NCBI RefSeq assembly: GCF_014763045.1
Contig: NZ_JACTAG010000003.1
Location: 62,001-126,000 of the forward strand
Source of the DNA: Sulfitobacter aestuariivivens
Lineage (GTDB): Bacteria > Pseudomonadota > Alphaproteobacteria > Rhodobacterales > Rhodobacteraceae
Direction of reading: 5' to 3'
Length of the DNA: 64,000 nucleotides
Made by a program: the position numbers and the translations under genes. The notes below the pieces were generated by a model. The model was not told the DNA's origin and searched no databases. It saw nothing but the letters and a program-made list of their open reading frames with translations. The number at the start of each line of letters is the position of its first letter. The stretch's first letter is position 1. Positions 16,557-24,451 of the stretch are shown piece after piece.

Positions 16557-16985
16557 TCAGTGCGCTTCCGCTGTATCGGAAGGGGGAGTACTGTCTTGTG
16601 CCAAAGGTTCCGGTTCCGGGTCGGCGGCCTGATCCAGCACCTCTTGCAGGCGTGCTTTCGCGTCGCTCAGTTTCTGTAGCCAGTTGGTGTGTTTGAGCGC
16701 CTCGTTCGGGACGCAGTGGGTGTTGAGCGGATGGGTGGCCATGGCCGCACCGTTCACCGGGGTGGTGAGGATGCCGCGCTGGACAAGCAGGGTCTGGATT
16801 TTGGCAGCGATCCGGGGCGTGACCTGCAAATGCCGGGCCAGCATGTCAGCGGTACAGTGATTGTGCGTCCGTGCCAGCAGCGTCGCGCGGGGCAGGTGCC
16901 GGGTGATCGCGGGGCCTGCCAGCACAGGCAGCGGACGGGCGGCAACAAGGGCCGTCAGAGTGGTCAGAAAGGTGCGTCGGTGCAT
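16557..16985 (-). CDS. Hypothetical exported protein
   Basis: This is a 142-residue protein. The N-terminus MHRRTFLTTLTALVAARPLP looks like an export signal, with a weak twin-arginine pattern. The centre (TADMLARHLQVTPRIAAKIQ) looks like a helix-turn-helix-type helical segment, and the C-terminus is rich in acidic residues and proline. No family was recognised. The start codon lies just beside an array of 11-bp repeats (16988-17028) that may be its control region. The ribosome-binding site is weak, so the start is uncertain. Confidence 0.55.
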   Translation of the reverse strand: MHRRTFLTTLTALVAARPLPVLAGPAITRHLPRATLLARTHNHCTADMLARHLQVTPRIAAKIQTLLVQRGILTTPVNGAAMATHPLNTHCVPNEALKHTNWLQKLSDAKARLQEVLDQAADPEPEPLAQDSTPPSDTAEAH

Positions 16986-16987
16986 GG

Positions 16988-17028
16988 GTCGGTCTTTTGT
17001 CGGTATCACGTCGGTATCGCGTCGGTGC
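16988..17028. repeat. Array of four 11-bp-period GTCGGT repeats
   Basis: GTCGGTCT, GTCGGTAT, GTCGGTAT and GTCGGTGC begin at 16988, 16999, 17010 and 17021, exactly 11 bp apart. They lie directly before the start of the minus-strand gene ending at 16985. The same unit in reverse complement (ATACCGAC), with the same period, occurs before gmaS at 53612-53652. Confidence 0.7.
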
Positions 17029-17101
17029 GACCGTTCGGTGCGTCGCCGGCCAGTTAATACCTTTTTACAATGCTGGAACACCCCTGATTCCGGAGACCAG
17101 A

Positions 17102-17443
17102 ATGCCCGTCACCAAGACCCAGCGTATCGCCAGAGAACGGTTGATCTATCATTTGTGGCTGGCGGAGATCGACTATGATCTCGACGACCAGGCCCTGCGC
17201 GCGGAGGTGCCGGACGCCTGGCACACCATCGAGGCGGATCTGGATTGCCACGAGCCCAAGGTGAAGGTGTCCCTCTATCTGGACCGTTCTGTGGCGCGTG
17301 TCTTCCGTGCGATGGGCCAGGGGTATCAGGCGCGGATCAACCGGATCCTCGCGACATGGCTCCAGCACCGGGCGGCCGGGTTGCAGGAACGAGAACGCAA
17401 GCTGGTGGACCGGTTGGCGAACGGGTTCGGGAGAGAGCGCTAG
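17102..17443 (+). CDS. BrnA-family antitoxin-like protein
   Basis: This 113-residue protein ends with a region typical of BrnA/DUF4415-type antitoxins: KVKVSLYLDRSVARVFRAMG followed by GYQARINRILATWL, a ribbon-helix-helix-like DNA-binding segment. The N-terminal part is helical and acidic. The ATG at 17102 is preceded by GGAGACCAG. No toxin gene adjoins it on the same strand. It is convergent with another antitoxin gene, sharing four bases at the 3' ends. It may be an orphan antitoxin or a transcription regulator. Confidence 0.7.
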   Translation: MPVTKTQRIARERLIYHLWLAEIDYDLDDQALRAEVPDAWHTIEADLDCHEPKVKVSLYLDRSVARVFRAMGQGYQARINRILATWLQHRAAGLQERERKLVDRLANGFGRER

Positions 17444-17688
17444 ATCGCCCGTTCAATGGCTTCGCGGATCAGGCGTTGATAGGGGATGCCGCGCTTGGCG
17501 GCCTTGGCCTTGAGCGCATCAACCAACGCCTGCGGCACCCGCATGTTGATGCGCGCGGTCTTGGGCTGGCGTTCCCAATCGGCGGGTTTGAACTGAGTGA
17601 GGTCGAGGTCAGACAGGTCCTGATCGAGGAAGGCTTCGGCCTCGGCGTCAGTGGTCATGGCTGGAACCTTGAGGGAAGGTTTGGTCAT
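17440..17688 (-). CDS. CopG/BrnA-type antitoxin of a decayed BrnTA pair
   Basis: This 82-residue protein has an acidic N-terminal half and a C-terminal ribbon-helix-helix (TARINMRVPQALVDALKAKA), followed by GIPYQRLIREAIERAI, as in CopG-type antitoxins that pair with BrnT. The ATG at 17688 has AAGGAG ten bases upstream; a second ATG at 17658 is possible. In BrnTA operons the toxin comes first and overlaps the antitoxin start. Here the upstream sequence encodes only the C-terminal part of BrnT in another frame, so the antitoxin appears orphaned. Confidence 0.75.
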   Translation of the reverse strand: MTKPSLKVPAMTTDAEAEAFLDQDLSDLDLTQFKPADWERQPKTARINMRVPQALVDALKAKAAKRGIPYQRLIREAIERAI

Positions 17689-17827
17689 AGCGGGCAGACT
17701 CCTTGGCGTGCATGTAACGGGCGCTGATCGGGCGGAGTTTTTGGCCACGCCAGCAGAAAGCGATGAAGACCGGACGACCTGTTGCGGTGCGGCTGATGGC
17801 GATGAAACGCTTTCCCGGTGTGAGTGC
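17648..17827 (-). pseudogene. BrnT toxin remnant (C-terminal part only)
   Basis: In the frame ending with a stop at 17648-17650, the minus strand reads about 59 codons that include PGKRFIAISRTATGRPVFIA and LRPISARYMHAKESARYDQ. These match the C-terminal half of BrnT ribonuclease toxins. A stop codon lies at 17828-17830, directly upstream in frame, and no start codon precedes the conserved part, so the N-terminal half with its catalytic residues is missing. The remnant abuts the AT-rich DarT1/NADAR patch, which suggests truncation when that patch arrived. It overlaps the antitoxin start, as intact BrnTA pairs do. Confidence 0.72.
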
Positions 17828-17878
17828 TTAAGGCCAAGATTTTCTAGCGCCAATACCTTGCACTGGCAAATCCCGAAT

Positions 17879-18541
17879 TCAAATTACTTCGTCTTTTTGA
17901 GAGAGCATCAGCATTCTCCTAAAAACTTCAAAATTTTCTACACATTTCAATGTCGAACCTCGCATAGAGAGGGCATGAAAAACTGCAACTGCTCTTCCCT
18001 GACAATTTATAGATTTCGTCGGGTTGAACTCAATATCCGAGTAAGCCACAAAGTCGAGATTCTCTCGTATCCACTCTTCGTGTGGTGTGATCGCCCGTAA
18101 ATAGAGCCAGTCGTAGAATGCATTCTTTGGTTCTGTTTGATATTCATACCCCTCAAAAAAAAAGGAGACAATTTTTCCTTTTCCAAGCTCCCTAACCTTC
18201 TTTTTTGCTTCGAACGGATTTAAATCTGTCAATTCTTCATGTTGACCTGATTCGCTAAAAACCTTTGAGCCCTGATATACACTTTCCAAGCATTTCATTT
18301 GGCCGAAGACTTTTATCTTCAAATTGAATGCGCTTAACCTTCTGCCGACTTCCAGCGTTGATTTGGTAGAGACTTCCAAGACTGGTTGATATCCATGAGT
18401 CGCGGCCTTACGATGTAGTTCTGCGATATTTTTCTGCTTTTGCGAGGCTGCAAACCCCCCATGCCAACGAATTTCAATTGGCAGCGTTTCGACTAGGGGA
18501 CCTCGCTTTCCCCTTGGAATGAAAATCGGTCGAGTCGCCAT
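17879..18541 (-). CDS. NADAR-family antitoxin partner of DarT1 (predicted DNA ADP-ribosyl hydrolase)
   Basis: This 220-residue protein resembles the DarT1-associated NADAR antitoxins, which remove ADP-ribose from guanine bases placed there by the partner toxin. Recognisable blocks are LEVSTKS (56-62) with LSAFNL (69-74), LESVYQGSKVF (85-95), AFYDWLYLRA (141-150) and DIEFNPTKSINCQ (169-181). The toxin gene lies immediately upstream; its stop codon and this ATG are directly adjacent, so the pair is one operon. The DNA is visibly more AT-rich than its surroundings, consistent with horizontal transfer. The assignment is from remembered family patterns, with moderate to high confidence. Confidence 0.8.
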   Translation of the reverse strand: MATRPIFIPRGKRGPLVETLPIEIRWHGGFAASQKQKNIAELHRKAATHGYQPVLEVSTKSTLEVGRRLSAFNLKIKVFGQMKCLESVYQGSKVFSESGQHEELTDLNPFEAKKKVRELGKGKIVSFFFEGYEYQTEPKNAFYDWLYLRAITPHEEWIRENLDFVAYSDIEFNPTKSINCQGRAVAVFHALSMRGSTLKCVENFEVFRRMLMLSQKDEVI

Positions 18542-19072
18542 CTAGAAAACCCGTGAGATCAATCCAAGAGGAACTCTCTTTGGAACAAGAATTTCATAGC
18601 GCTCTGCGGCGTCGAGTCTCGCTTTTACTTGTGGATCTCGCCAATCAGTCCTTGTATAGATTACCTGTTCATCAATTTCTGCAAGAGCTTCGTCAAGTGG
18701 ACGTAATGCGACATCTGCTTTGTTCGCAATGTCGGCTGAGAACAGTACACCGTCGCGGAGCAACACTTCAGGCTGTATCCCGAGATATCGAGGCTTGGAT
18801 ATACGTTCTTCCTTAAGAGCTGCAAATTTCATTGGGTGATTCATCGTTAAGCAAAGCGAAACGTAGTTGGAAACTCCTTTGTGGTCATCAGCGTCCCAAC
18901 TCCATTGGTTACCTGATGGAGCGGGGGGCCAAATCTCTCGTCGTCTCATCTCGGTCTTTGAAAGCAATCCGTGCTCTTTGATCAGTTCAAAATTTGCCTC
19001 ATCAGTGAAGTGATATATGAATCTGTGGTGCGTACTCTTCTTGATGCGCTGGACGAAATTTTCTACCGTCAT
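18542..19072 (-). CDS. DarT1-type DNA ADP-ribosyltransferase toxin
   Basis: This 176-residue protein resembles DarT (DUF4433) enzymes, which use NAD to ADP-ribosylate bases in DNA and block replication. The N-terminal FIYHFTDEANFELIKEHGLL (18-37) matches the NAD-binding opening of the fold, YVSLCLTMNHPMKF (70-83) the central strand and loop, and RYEILVPKRVPLGLI (158-172) the final motif with the presumed catalytic Glu160. It is somewhat shorter than many DarT2 proteins. The NADAR antitoxin gene follows without a gap. The gene is AT-rich. Toxins of this type act in phage defence or element maintenance. Confidence 0.78.
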   Translation of the reverse strand: MTVENFVQRIKKSTHHRFIYHFTDEANFELIKEHGLLSKTEMRRREIWPPAPSGNQWSWDADDHKGVSNYVSLCLTMNHPMKFAALKEERISKPRYLGIQPEVLLRDGVLFSADIANKADVALRPLDEALAEIDEQVIYTRTDWRDPQVKARLDAAERYEILVPKRVPLGLISRVF

Positions 19073-19193
19073 CGATCACCTCACTATGAGACTGCTTAAC
19101 TCGAACACTTCTTACCATAGCCCATGCCATCGCAACACTCTTGCTCATGGCCCCAATGTCGGGTCGGGATTCAAAAACATACAATGCCCTGCC

Positions 19194-19240
19194 GGACAAA
19201 CTTTTTATGCTTCACCCGCTTGGGCTGGAACTGTTCCGCC
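19194..19240. repeat. Diverged copy of the ettA 3' end
   Basis: These 47 bases match the end of ettA (19318-19364) at 35 positions. Read on the minus strand they encode PKRVKHKKFVR, against PKRLKHKKFVR at the EttA C-terminus, in the same orientation. The copy lies between DarT1 and the ettA terminator. It probably came from another species' ettA with the incoming toxin-antitoxin segment. Confidence 0.7.
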
Positions 19241-19253
19241 ACATAACACCTGA

Positions 19254-19289
19254 GTGCGAACGCGCTTGCAAGCAAGCGCTGCCTCGCAC
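19254..19289 (-). terminator. Terminator hairpin after ettA
   Basis: A perfect 8-bp-arm stem (GCGCTTGC / GCAAGCGC) with a two-base loop lies inside an outer GTGCGA / TCGCAC stem, 24 bp downstream of the ettA stop codon. There is no T run, so termination efficiency is uncertain. Confidence 0.6.
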
Positions 19290-19312
19290 CCGTTGAATCT
19301 GCTCCGCAAAGT

Positions 19313-20968
19313 TCAACGTACAAACTTCTTATGCTTTAGCCGTTTCGGCTCCAGCGCATCCGCCCCCAACCGCCGTTTCTTGTCTTCCTCGTAGTCCTCG
19401 AAATTGCCTTCGAACCATTCGACGTGGGCTTCGCCTTCGAAGGCCAAAATATGCGTGCAGATGCGGTCGAGAAAGAAGCGGTCGTGGCTGATCACCACGG
19501 CGCAGCCGGCGAAGTCAACCAGCGCGTCTTCCAAAGCGCGGAGCGTTTCGACGTCCAGATCGTTGGTGGGTTCGTCGAGCAGCAGGACGTTGCCGCCGGA
19601 TTTCAGCAGGCGCGCCATGTGGACGCGGTTGCGTTCGCCGCCGGAGAGCAGGCCGACCTTTTTCTGCTGGTCGCCGCCCTTGAAGTTGAAGGACGAGCAA
19701 TAGGCGCGGGAGTTGACTTCGGCGTCGCCCAGCTGGATCAGTTCCGCACCGCCGGTGATGGCCTCCCATACCGTGTCGTCTGCGGCGAGATCATCGCGGG
19801 ACTGGTCGACATAGCTCAGATCGACAGTGTCGCCGAATTCGATTGTTCCGGCGTCGGGCTGTTCCTGGCCGGTCAGCATCTTGAAGAGCGTGGATTTACC
19901 GGCACCGTTGGGGCCGATGACGCCGACGATCCCGCCGGGGGGCAGGTTGAAATCAAGCCCTTCGATCAGGAGCTTGTCGCCCATGGCTTTCTTGAGGCCC
20001 TCCACCTCGATCACCTTGTTGCCAAGGCGCTGGCCCGACGGGATGACGATCTGGGCGCGGCTGAGCTTTTCGCGCTCTGACGTTTCGGCCATTTCGTTGT
20101 AGGCGTTGATGCGGGCCTTGGATTTGGCCTGACGGGCCTTGGCACCCTGCCGCATCCATTCCAGTTCGCGTTCGAGGGTCTTTTGCTTGGACTTGTCCTC
20201 GCGCGCCTCTTGGGCCAGCCGTTTGGCTTTTTGTTCCAGCCAGTCGGAGTAGTTGCCCTCGTAGGGGATGCCGCGGCCGCGGTCCAACTCAAGGATCCAG
20301 CCGGTGATGTCATCCAGGAAATAGCGGTCGTGGGTGACGATCAGGATAGTGCCCTTGTAGTCGATCAGGTGTTGTTGAAGCCAGGCGATGGTTTCCGCAT
20401 CGAGGTGGTTGGTGGGTTCGTCCAAGAGCAGCATGTCGGGCGCTTCGAGCAGGAGTTTGCAGAGCGCCACACGGCGCGCTTCACCGCCCGAAAGTTTGGC
20501 AACATCGGCGTCATCGGGCGGGCAGCGGAGGGCTTCCATGCTGACATCGATTTGTGAATCGAGGTCCCAGAGGTTCTGGGCGTCGATGTCGTCTTGCAGT
20601 TTGGCCATTTCGTCGGCGGTTTCGTCCGAATAGTTCATCGCCAGTTCGTTGTAGCGATCCAGGATGGCCTTTTTGTCGGCCACGCCTTCCATGACGTTTT
20701 CACGGACGGTCTTTGTTTCATCAAGCTTGGGTTCCTGCGGCAGATAGCCCACGCGCGCGCCTTCGGCGGCCCATGCTTCGCCGGAGAATTCGGTGTCGAG
20801 ACCTGCCATGATCTTGAGCAGGGTCGATTTACCCGTGCCGTTGGGGCCCACGACGCCGATTTTGACGCCGGGTAGGAAGTTCAGGTTGATGTTTTCAAAC
20901 GTTTTCTTGCCACCCGGATAGGTCTTTGAGACGCCGGACATGTGGTAGACGAACTGATAGGCGGCCAT
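19313..20968 (-). CDS. ettA: Energy-dependent translational throttle protein EttA (ABC-F ATPase)
   Basis: This 551-residue ABC-F protein has two ATPase domains: Walker A GPNGTGKS (41-48) with signature LSGGEARR, and GPNGAGKS with LSGGERNR. The domains are separated by a charged linker (about residues 240-320) containing the arm region. EttA binds the ribosomal E site and gates translation according to ATP level. The start at 20968 (MAAYQFVYHM) matches the family; upstream in-frame starts lack similarity. It has no membrane segment. Its 3' end is duplicated in diverged form at 19194-19240. Confidence 0.96.
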   Translation of the reverse strand: MAAYQFVYHMSGVSKTYPGGKKTFENINLNFLPGVKIGVVGPNGTGKSTLLKIMAGLDTEFSGEAWAAEGARVGYLPQEPKLDETKTVRENVMEGVADKKAILDRYNELAMNYSDETADEMAKLQDDIDAQNLWDLDSQIDVSMEALRCPPDDADVAKLSGGEARRVALCKLLLEAPDMLLLDEPTNHLDAETIAWLQQHLIDYKGTILIVTHDRYFLDDITGWILELDRGRGIPYEGNYSDWLEQKAKRLAQEAREDKSKQKTLERELEWMRQGAKARQAKSKARINAYNEMAETSEREKLSRAQIVIPSGQRLGNKVIEVEGLKKAMGDKLLIEGLDFNLPPGGIVGVIGPNGAGKSTLFKMLTGQEQPDAGTIEFGDTVDLSYVDQSRDDLAADDTVWEAITGGAELIQLGDAEVNSRAYCSSFNFKGGDQQKKVGLLSGGERNRVHMARLLKSGGNVLLLDEPTNDLDVETLRALEDALVDFAGCAVVISHDRFFLDRICTHILAFEGEAHVEWFEGNFEDYEEDKKRRLGADALEPKRLKHKKFVR

Positions 20969-21018
20969 GCGCGCATCCTCTCTGGTCAAATGCGGATTCG
21001 CACCGCAATATCGCGCGC

Positions 21019-22329
21019 ATGGGCCAAGATCAACGGACACCTCTGCGGCGATGGATCTGGGGCGTGGTGCTGGCTTGCGGGCTGGCGGCGTGCAGCATGG
21101 GTGTGCAGCTGTCGCAGCCGCCGAACCTCTATCTGGATGGGCGCAATTATCCGGCCAGTCTGGTGCCGGAGGTGTTACAGGTGGTGGATGCGCCGATCTT
21201 TTATGTCACAGATCGCGCGCCGGTGCGCACCGAGGGTCGTGTGACCGGCTATGGGACGGGCCGGTCTGATGCGATGGCCTTTGGGGCGACGCAGATCAGG
21301 TTCGGCGCCGTGGACTGGGAGGATCTGGTGGCGCGGACGCATGTGGATCGCGGCGGGCGGATATCGCGGCTTGATCTGGTTGCCCTGCGTGAGATCACGC
21401 GGTTTCCCGACATTCCCTTGCCCGCGCGGCGCCAGAGCGGGGAATTGCGCGTGACACCTGAGGCCCGATCGGAATACGAGGCCATCACGCGGGAGTTTCA
21501 GAATGCCATTCGGGCTGAGGTGCAGCGCACCGGCAACCGGCGTATTCTGGTCTATGTGCATGGGGTGAGCAATGAGTTCGACAACTCGGTGCAGACGCTG
21601 GCCAATCTGTGGCATTTTACCGGGCGGCGGTCCATTCCGGTGTCGTTCACCTGGCCTGCGGGGAATGCCGGGTTGCTGGGATATTTCCGGGACCGGGAGG
21701 CCGCGGATTTCAGCGTGTATCACGCCAAGGAATTCCTGCGGATGCTGGCCGAGATACCTGAGGTTGAAGACATTGATATCGTTGCCCATTCGCGGGGGAC
21801 ATCTGTGATGACCCAAGCGTTGCGCGAAATGGTGATCTACAATCGCGGCAAGGGGCTGCGGCCCAAGCTGGCGATGAAGACCGGCACACTGATCCTTGCA
21901 GCAGCAGATCTGGACATCGGAGTAGTACGCCAGCGGCTGGCGTCTGAGCGGGTGTCCGAGGCGTTCGAGCAGATCAATATTTACGTCAATCCGGACGATG
22001 TCGCGCTGCGGCTGTCATCCTTCCTAACCAAGTACCCGCGCGTTGGTGTGGCGGGGGCGGATGACTTTAAACCCAATGAACTGGCCGTCGAGCGCAAGCA
22101 GGGGCTGACGCATTTCATCCGGGTCGAAGGCGCGTCGGGGTCTGGCAGCCATTCGTATTTCCGCAACAACCCGGCGGTGTTGTCTGACATTGTGCTGGCG
22201 CTGCGCACGCGGGCCTTTCCGGGCGGCACGTTGCGGCCCCTGGAGGAGGACCCGGATACCATCTGGCGGTTGCAGCCGAACTATCCGTTAGAGCGGTTGC
22301 CAAATCTGATCGTCGAGGTAGAGCGCTGA
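21019..22329 (+). CDS. Alpha/beta hydrolase lipoprotein (DUF900 family)
   Basis: This 436-residue protein has a lipoprotein signal with lipobox LAAC (cysteine near residue 25), so it should be anchored in the outer membrane or periplasm. The hydrolase domain of the DUF900 esterase/lipase-like family contains RILVYVHGVSNEF (oxyanion-hole region) and AHSRGTS, a variant nucleophile elbow. The ATG at 21019 gives a proper signal peptide; earlier in-frame starts do not. It is divergent from ettA, with 50 bp between them. The MOSC gene follows after 14 bp. Substrate unknown. Confidence 0.82.
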   Translation: MGQDQRTPLRRWIWGVVLACGLAACSMGVQLSQPPNLYLDGRNYPASLVPEVLQVVDAPIFYVTDRAPVRTEGRVTGYGTGRSDAMAFGATQIRFGAVDWEDLVARTHVDRGGRISRLDLVALREITRFPDIPLPARRQSGELRVTPEARSEYEAITREFQNAIRAEVQRTGNRRILVYVHGVSNEFDNSVQTLANLWHFTGRRSIPVSFTWPAGNAGLLGYFRDREAADFSVYHAKEFLRMLAEIPEVEDIDIVAHSRGTSVMTQALREMVIYNRGKGLRPKLAMKTGTLILAAADLDIGVVRQRLASERVSEAFEQINIYVNPDDVALRLSSFLTKYPRVGVAGADDFKPNELAVERKQGLTHFIRVEGASGSGSHSYFRNNPAVLSDIVLALRTRAFPGGTLRPLEEDPDTIWRLQPNYPLERLPNLIVEVER

Positions 22330-22343
22330 GCGCGTTTCAGGAC

Positions 22344-22793
22344 ATGATTGCGCGTTTTGCGCAGCCGGGGCGGCTTGAAGGGATCTGGTTGCGGCCCGAA
22401 AGGCTAGAGCGGCCTGTGGTTGCCCGGAGCGCTGTGGTGGTCGACGCGGGCCTTGAGGGAGACCACGGGCGGGCGGGCAAGCGTGCCGTCACTTTGATAC
22501 AGGCTGAACATCTGCCGGTGATTGGCGCGATGCTGGGGCAGGGCGCGATCGATCCTGCCGTGCTGCGGCGCAATCTGGTGGTGTCGGGGGTGAACCTGTC
22601 GGCATTGAAGGGGCGGCAGGTGGCCGTGGGAGGCGCTGTGTTGGAGATCACGGGGATCTGCGCGCCCTGTTCGCGGATGGAGGCGGCTTTGGGCGCAGGT
22701 GGCTATTCGGCCATGCGGGGGCATGGGGGGTGGTGTGCGTCTGTTGTCGGGTCGGGGGAGATTGCGGTGGGGGATGCGGTCTTGCCGGTGTGA
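22344..22793 (+). CDS. MOSC domain protein
   Basis: This 149-residue protein is a MOSC (molybdenum cofactor sulfurase C-terminal) domain. Landmarks are GLEGDHGR, the RAVTLIQAEHLP segment, RRNLVVSGVNLSALKG and the conserved cysteine in GICAPCSRME. MOSC proteins handle molybdenum cofactor or sulfur-linked metal clusters, some acting with molybdenum oxidoreductases of the mARC/YiiM type. No partner oxidoreductase is visible nearby. It likely shares a transcript with the lipoprotein hydrolase. Confidence 0.88.
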   Translation: MIARFAQPGRLEGIWLRPERLERPVVARSAVVVDAGLEGDHGRAGKRAVTLIQAEHLPVIGAMLGQGAIDPAVLRRNLVVSGVNLSALKGRQVAVGGAVLEITGICAPCSRMEAALGAGGYSAMRGHGGWCASVVGSGEIAVGDAVLPV

Positions 22794-22951
22794 CGGGGGC
22801 TGCGATTAGTGACGCGCGGCGGGTCAGCGCCTGCCCGGGGTGGGCAGTCGATGGCCCGGCGCCTGCGGCTTGAGTCCGGGCTCGTTGATTGATTGACATC
22901 TATCGGCGATACCCCTTTGAAAGGGCGTCATGACGCTGAGGGTTATATAAC

Positions 22952-23566
22952 ATGCGGGCGGACTTTCCCTTTGCCGCGCCGGGACAGGTGATTGGTCTTT
23001 TGGGCGGATCTTTCGATCCCGCCCATGCAGGTCACGCGCATATCACCCGCGAGGCGCTCAAGCGGTTTGGGCTGGATCACGTCTGGTGGTTGGTGAGCCC
23101 CGGCAATCCGTTGAAAGCCAGCGGTCCGGCCCCGTTGGACAAGCGTATGCGACATGCCCGCGCCGTGATGCAGCATCCGCATGTCACCGTTACGGATATC
23201 GAGGCAAAGCTGGGCACGCGCTATACCGCGCAGACGCTGGCAAAACTGGTAGCGCGTTACCCGAGGGTGCGGTTTGTCTGGCTGATGGGGGCGGACAATC
23301 TGGCGCAACTGCACCTCTGGCAGGATTGGCGGCAGATCATGGAGACGGTGTGCGTGGGCGTTCTGGCCCGACCCGGCCAGCGGATTTCGGCGCGGATGAG
23401 TCGGGCGGCAATGCTGTATGCGCCGTACCGGATACCGGGACGCTACAGCCGCCTTTTGGCGCGGGCGCAGGCCCCGGCGTGGTCTTTTGTGAATGTGCCG
23501 ATGGTGGATGTGTCCTCAACCGCGATCAGGGCCAGTGGCGCGTGGACCTCAGCGCAGACGGGTTGA
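22952..23566 (+). CDS. nadD: Nicotinate-nucleotide adenylyltransferase NadD
   Basis: This 204-residue enzyme transfers AMP from ATP to nicotinate mononucleotide in NAD biosynthesis. The nucleotidyltransferase motif [14 protein letters not shown] lies near residues 18-31 and the C-terminal VSSTAIR motif near the end. [10 protein letters not shown] and [14 protein letters not shown] match the family. In many alphaproteobacteria nadD follows proA and precedes rsfS, but here it stands alone, convergent with a DMT permease gene and overlapping it by 18 bp. Confidence 0.95.
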   Translation: MRADFPFAAPGQVIGLLGGSFDPAHAGHAHITREALKRFGLDHVWWLVSPGNPLKASGPAPLDKRMRHARAVMQHPHVTVTDIEAKLGTRYTAQTLAKLVARYPRVRFVWLMGADNLAQLHLWQDWRQIMETVCVGVLARPGQRISARMSRAAMLYAPYRIPGRYSRLLARAQAPAWSFVNVPMVDVSSTAIRASGAWTSAQTG

Positions 23567-24388
23567 GATCAGGCCTGCCCCAAGGATCAGCCCAAGCCCC
23601 GCCCAGGTATAGACATCCGGCAGGTCGCCAAAGATCCACCAGCCCAGCAGGACGGCCGCCAGCAATTGCAGATAGATCAGCGGTGCAAGGCGAGTGGCCG
23701 GGGCAAGGCGGTAGGCATAGAGCAACAGCAGATTGCCCATGGCCGAAAAGAGTGCACTTGCCACCGTCAGCGCCGCGATGTCGCGGGTCACGGGCGGGAA
23801 ATGCATCAGGCCCCATGGCAGCAGAATCACGGCAGCGATGGAAAGCTGGGAAAAGGTCAGCGCCATGGGCGTGGCCACCCCACTGACCCAGCGGGACATG
23901 GTCAGGAACGCGCCGTAGAACAAGCCCGCGATCAGCGCCCAGATCACGCCCGGATCGCCACCCATGCCGGGGCGCACCACGACCAGCACGCCCGCAAACC
24001 CCAGCAGGATCATCAGTGTGCGCAGACCTGTGATGGGTTCGCGCAGAAAGATTGCGGCCAGCACGTAGCTGAAGATGGGGCCGACAAAGAAGGCGGCAAA
24101 GACGGTTGCCACATCCGCCGTTTGCAGGGCCGTCTGGATCGAGGTGATGCCGCCCGCCAGGATGATCGCCCGCGCCCAGATGCGCCAGTCCCGAAAGAGA
24201 GGGCCCATGCCGGTTTTGAGAAAGGGCAGCACCAGCAGCGTGCCAAGGGCAAAGCGCGACCATGCCACAAAGACCGGGGCGACGCCTTGGCCCCCGCTGA
24301 GCAGCTTGCCTGCGCTGTCCCCCGCAGGGATCAGCGACATGGCCACAAACATGATCAGGATGGCGCGTTGCATGAGGGCGCTTAACAT
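23549..24388 (-). CDS. EamA-family (DMT superfamily) permease
   Basis: This 279-residue inner-membrane protein has about ten hydrophobic segments arranged as two EamA repeats. Family features include [19 protein letters not shown] in the first repeat and [20 protein letters not shown] in the second. The frame is open far upstream because it runs antisense to dacB; the ATG at 24388 or the one at 24373 starts the membrane protein, and neither has a strong ribosome-binding site. Substrate is not predictable; family members export amino acids or metabolites. It is divergent from dacB with about 60 bp between. Confidence 0.87.
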   Translation of the reverse strand: MLSALMQRAILIMFVAMSLIPAGDSAGKLLSGGQGVAPVFVAWSRFALGTLLVLPFLKTGMGPLFRDWRIWARAIILAGGITSIQTALQTADVATVFAAFFVGPIFSYVLAAIFLREPITGLRTLMILLGFAGVLVVVRPGMGGDPGVIWALIAGLFYGAFLTMSRWVSGVATPMALTFSQLSIAAVILLPWGLMHFPPVTRDIAALTVASALFSAMGNLLLLYAYRLAPATRLAPLIYLQLLAAVLLGWWIFGDLPDVYTWAGLGLILGAGLISTRLR

Positions 24389-24451
24389 ATCAATTGATTG
24401 TGGAAAATGTGATATCGTAGTGGTTGTGGACCGCTGCGCGCTGCGGTTTAA

